In this document: piece after piece, positions 60,040 to 64,000 of the stretch
Numbering within the stretch: position 1 is the first letter of the stretch
Layout of the letters: every line of letters starts with the position of its first letter
Assembly (NCBI GenBank): GCA_023634235.1
Contig: JAMKCF010000020.1
Coordinates: forward strand, 12,065,873-12,129,872
Direction: 5' to 3'
Source: Pisaster brevispinus
Lineage: Eukaryota; Echinodermata; Asteroidea; Forcipulatida; Asteriidae
DNA: 64,000 bases
Made by a program: the position numbers and the translations under genes
The notes under the pieces: model-generated
The model's database searches: none
Told to the model about the DNA's origin: nothing
What the model saw: the letters and a program-made list of their open reading frames with translations, nothing else

Positions 60040-60914
60040 TGAGATTAGAAACTGGTTACGCTCGTGTACATAACTTGAAGAGAGGCTTGAAGGTCAAACA
60101 ATTTTTTTTGGACTCACTCATTTTCTTATAGAGTCCTTATTTGTTTAAAAAAACTACAAGCCTCAACCTCACTTTAAAATGGTGTACAATGCCATTGTGA
60201 AAGATACCCTTCAAGTGAAATTGTTAACAATCCAAAAAACATTCGATGGCATCACATTTCAAATATATCTCTTTATTTCTGTTAAGAGAACTTCCATTCA
60301 TGAATTCGACCTTTCAAATGGTGCAGATATTCCTCTCTGGAATGTACACACCCATTTGTTTATGATGTCTGATGGCGCCATCTATCAAATTTCGCTCTGA
60401 AAAATTACCAAACTAAATGACATTCTACACCATTTACACATGAGGTTTGATACTTGTAAACTCTTTCCCCACTTTCATAAGGACTCTTATCTACGAGAAA
60501 ATTAGTGCATCAGAAAATTGTTTTTGACCTTGGAGCCCCTCTTTTATATGCAAGGACATGTTCTAGAGACCTTTGTTACAATCCTTACTGGTTATTTCAG
60601 TATTTCAATGACAGAGAAAAATTCATAACTTATCATCTGATGAAAATTACACGTGTACGTTCATGAAAATGAAGTGTGGGGTGTTTTGACTTTTACGCTA
60701 TCAATCAGCAGTTCTTTGACTGATTATACATTTTACAAGCAGTTTGTTTGTTTGTTTGTTTGTTTATATGATCTTCCCGTCAAGGGAACTCGGCAAACTC
60801 CCACAAGGGGATATAAACAGCAAGCTGGCAACAGCCAATCGCTCTCATACAAACATTAGTTTAACGTCTATGATTATGAATTGCACAACTTACAATAAAT
60901 TGTGTTTGTAACTA
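60040..60914. other. Upstream of the RS-rich exon, nothing supported
   Basis: Probably an intron of the minus-strand gene. A (TTTG)n run lies at 60,738-60,765. No start-codon exon recognised. Confidence 0.4.
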
Positions 60915-61032
60915 GAGGACAATACTTATTCTAGTCATTGTGAAATCAGCGGTTAGCTTGGCAGAATTCGAACCCACAACCTTGTGATTGCATGTCCTGC
61001 AGTCTAACCACTTGACCATGGTGACCTAGTTT
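60915..61032 (-). mobile_element. tRNA-like SINE head, second type
   Basis: On the minus strand: CATGGTCAAGTGGTTAGACT (A box) and GTGGGTTCGAATTCTGCC (B box). Lacks the long variable arm of the other SINE family. Confidence 0.5.
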
Positions 61033-61567
61033 GTACTAGAAAATGCCACACTGTACAACTTGATCATTACTCAAGCCATTGGGTTTTTCTTTTTGCTTTT
61101 TTTGAATAGAGATCCTATTTCAAAATTAGAACGGTTCAGTATGGTACATGTAGATGATCGTCTTCATTTGATGGTTTGGAAAAGTTTTCATTCTAATCAT
61201 CTTCAAGCCATTGGGTTTTTGCTTTTGCGTTTTTGTTTCGAAGTCATAATTAAACAATAAAACAGTACAGTGTGGTAGATGAGCATCCATGGTTTGGAGA
61301 AGTTTTCATTCCAATCATCGACACAACGCAATCAGAATTTCAAGTCGACTACACATGGGTTTTCCATGACTGTGGGTGACCCCCTTGTAATTCTGTGACA
61401 TCGTTAACTGCATATCAGCTGAAGCAGGAAGTAAATACATCAGATCATTCAATTTTCAGGAGAAAGATTATGGACAACATACATGTATAGTCCAGAAGAT
61501 TAAGTTTACATGTATGTAATTTAATTAAAACATGGTATTTTACGTATGAATAACATGGGGACCTTTC

Positions 61568-61756
61568 AGGCCTGATACTTGATGGAGGCAATGGAGGCAA
61601 TTGCCTAGCTGCTGCCCCTGGTCATTGCCTTGGTGCCCCTTGAATTTTTCAAATAGAAATTTACAATTTCCTCAAACATGTAGAGGTGCCCTTAACCAAG
61701 GAGAAAGCGCCTTGGTGCCCTTGCCCTTTTTCAAAAAATGAAACATCAGGCTGACC
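61568..61756. repeat. Dispersed repeat family 3
   Basis: Begins AGGCCTGATACTTGATGG, carries CAATGGAGGCAATTGCCT and CATTGCCTTGGTGCCCC, and ends AAACATCAGGCTG. Confidence 0.6.
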
Positions 61757-61789
61757 TTTTCCTGGACTTGCCTTACTAAAAATGTTGAT

Positions 61790-61832
61790 AAAAAAAATAA
61801 AATAAAAAATAAAATAAAAAATAAATAAAAAA
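61790..61832. repeat. (AAAAT)n microsatellite
   Basis: AAAATAAAATAAAAAAT-type run adjacent to the family 3 repeat. Confidence 0.8.
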
Positions 61833-61839
61833 ACACTGC

Positions 61840-62635
61840 AAGTTTGTGGATATTAATACAATCAACCTGTAACAAATACCGTACCTTTGTGTGAGCAGGT
61901 GCAACTGTCAAAATTGCTCTCAGCCGATCCACTTACTGTGTTTATCTCTTTCTTCACTAAGAGATTTTACTTTCCTTTCCTATTTGTTTTTTCTTTCTTT
62001 TTTCTTTCCCGTTTTCTTCTCACCACTCGTTTCCAGGCCACTCTTCTTTGGGAGTCCAAAACATTGGCACATTTTTTTTTGGTTTTCCTGTGGTGTCAGC
62101 CTTAATTAGCATACAACACCCAAGATGGCTCCGGGTCGGTTTCCACGACAATTTGGGTTCTCGTTCCTGCAGGCTCGGCAGGGCTGGTCATTGTCTTCCT
62201 TCTCAATTACTTTTTTTTTGTAATTGAGTGAACTCATCTCGCAGATCTCTTTCATTTGTTCTTTCCTCAATCCCACCCCTTTGCTCTCTGTGCTTTTTTC
62301 CACATCATCAGTAACAAGGAGCACTGTTAACGGCCATTATCCGGGCGTCATTAATGATGCGCTTAAGTTTCATTGCTGAGTGACACTGTTGAAAACATAG
62401 TTTGCACACCATGCAGTGTTTCTTCTTTCCAAGTTCACACACGCTAGATGTTGTGTTCGAGTCAGAGCTGAACACAGTCTTTCGTTGAACTCAGCAAGGT
62501 TTCGAGCATCACATGTCTGCTCCACTAGGGGCCATCTGGAGAGAGGTTTGAAGAATGCGTAACATGTCCAAAACAGTGCACAGAAAACCACTGGGCAATG
62601 TTTTGTTCCATGTACTTTGTCATCTTTTCCCCCCT
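61840..62635. other. No supported gene; possible transposon remnant
   Basis: Minus-strand frames at 62,106-62,324 and 62,370-62,639, and another frame with closely spaced CxxC pairs (CMVCKLCFQQCH around 62,400), hint at a decayed zinc-binding segment. No family is identified and frames are broken. Confidence 0.25.
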
Positions 62636-62805
62636 CCATCTTCAGTAGGTAGCTAATCCGTCCATCTTCAGTAGGTAGCTAATTCGTTCATCTTCAGTAG
62701 GTGGCTAATCCGTCCATCTTCAGTAGGTAGCTAATTCGTTCATCTTCAGTAGGTAGCTAATCCGTCCATCTTCAGTAGGTAGTTAATCCGTTCATCTTCG
62801 TTTTC
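62636..62805. repeat. 26-bp minisatellite, about six units
   Basis: Units read TCCATCTTCAGTAGGTAGCT plus AATCCG; the ending alternates between AATCCG and AATTCG and the start between TCC and TTC, giving a partly dimeric order. Confidence 0.95.
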
Positions 62806-64000
62806 CATTTCTTTGGAATCTGGCAGACATGATGTTTCCCTCATAAAATCTGTATCCTTCTGGTTTTCTCTCACATTTCTGCAGCCGAGGGCAGATTTCA
62901 ATGAGCTGTCAAGCAGGTGAAGCCTCTACATGTATAGCAAGTTTTTTTCACAGCAAGTTTTACTGTTTTAAGCCAAAAAGTACAAGCTCTGCAGTAGCAG
63001 TAGAGCAAAACCATAGAGCTAATATTGACTAGAGCGCTAACTTGCCCTGCATTTTTAAGCCAAGCAGGCGCATCCAATTTTGAAATTTTGTAAAAAGCTT
63101 GAAATTTTGTAGGCCTTTAGTCAGTTAGTAGGGATCTTAGCATAACATTATGTAGCATAGGCCTTCATAGTATTTATTCTTTTCTGTATCAGTCACCTAC
63201 ATGTATGCTGGGAATACGAACACACAATCTGCAAATCGGCAAACTACATGTATGAGACTGCGAGCGTAACCAGCCCTTGTGTGTCATGTACATGTATGCG
63301 GATATGCACATATGCCTAATGCAAAACTTCACTGAAAACTATGATTGTTCCGTAGTTACACACTATGCATTTTAACATGTCTGCATTCGGGAAGCTTTAA
63401 AAAATGTGTTTAAATGTAGAAACGGGAGTTAGCGCTCTTGTCAATATAAGATGTAGCTCAATGAGCAACTCTTGCAGGCACTCAGCATGTTTACATTTTC
63501 AGAATCCGGCCATCAATGACTAGCGGTGCCATTTGGCTTGCAGTTTCAGCAGTCCACAGGGTTTGATCATGGGTCCATATTTGGAGGTTTCCTCTCACCG
63601 AATGTCAATGGACCCCTTGCATTATGATGTCACAAACTCAAACAGCGCCCTCACTATGGTCAAATGGATTCCCATCATTGGCTGAGAGTTGTGCGTGGCG
63701 CGTACACGCTTGCACGTTTCCATTGTTTGATCTCAGTGATTGATGGTGGCCTTTGCATGGGGTGGGACTTGAATTTTACACTGTTTTTTTTGTGGTTTAC
63801 AAGTAGTGTGATGACTGTCCATTGACGTTCATGTCCTCAGAAGCAATGTGCCATGCACGTGTACCATGTACATGAAGGTGTGCCACTCCTATTTCTTTTG
63901 ACGACTGAATGTCAAATGATGCCCAGGTCCATACAAGCAACATGTATTTATGACTGTCAAATGATGGTGATGTCCATGTACATGTACACTACACAATCTT
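62806..64000. other. Right-end intergenic sequence
   Basis: No gene supported. Rich in TACATGTA-type palindromes (about 63,197, 63,245, 63,288, 63,866 and 63,975). Confidence 0.4.

Noticed and set aside
62106..62639. Transposase fragment
   Set aside because: CxxC-like pairs occur in broken frames, but no catalytic or family motif could be named.

Overview
This is a piece of an A+T-rich animal nuclear genome: genes split by GT-AG introns, dense short dispersed repeats, tRNA-derived SINEs, palindromic MITE-like elements and vertebrate-type TTAGGG arrays. The three recognisable genes read as metazoan orthologs. The SINE tails (a GCGC...TATATAAGAA..(ATT)n type ending), the foldback repeats and the many TACATGTA palindromes suggest a marine invertebrate deuterostome, most likely an echinoderm such as a sea star. 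That placement is inference only.

Region 1 (1-35,541) is a tandem segmental duplication of about 17-19 kb. Copy A runs from the window start to about 17,645 and copy B from about 19,051 to 35,541. They are collinear and differ by a few percent (judged by eye) plus several large indels, each marking an insertion or deletion in one copy. Between them, at 18,892-19,025, lies the last coding exon of POLR3K (RNA polymerase III subunit RPC10/RPC11). Each copy holds, in order: palindromic MITEs, a degenerate array of about six large tandem modules with an exon-like minus-strand motif, a 52-bp and a 23-bp minisatellite, a candidate four-exon minus-strand gene of about 107 codons (open in A, frameshifted in B), a CpG-richer promoter-like block and a long degenerate TTAGGG array. 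After copy B, a T-rich GGCGAC array is followed by CCCTAA repeats in the opposite orientation, so telomere-like arrays face each other.

Region 2 (37,166-46,182, plus strand) is a complete FAF2/UBXD8 gene. Ten coding exons with matching phases give a 457-residue protein (human is 445): UBA domain, membrane hairpin, UAS domain, coiled coil and UBX domain. Its introns carry SINEs, MITE-like repeats and a nested TIR element.

Region 3 (46,183-55,770) is repeat-rich intergenic sequence with no gene I can support. Region 4 (55,774-60,028, minus strand) holds three consecutive, phase-0 linked exons of an RS-rich and RGG-rich nuclear protein resembling the BCLAF1/THRAP3 family; its first and last exons were not found. 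Region 5 (60,040-64,000) has repeats, a 26-bp minisatellite and no supported gene.

The genes are unrelated housekeeping functions (Pol III transcription, ER-associated degradation, mRNA processing) and show no operon-like relationship.
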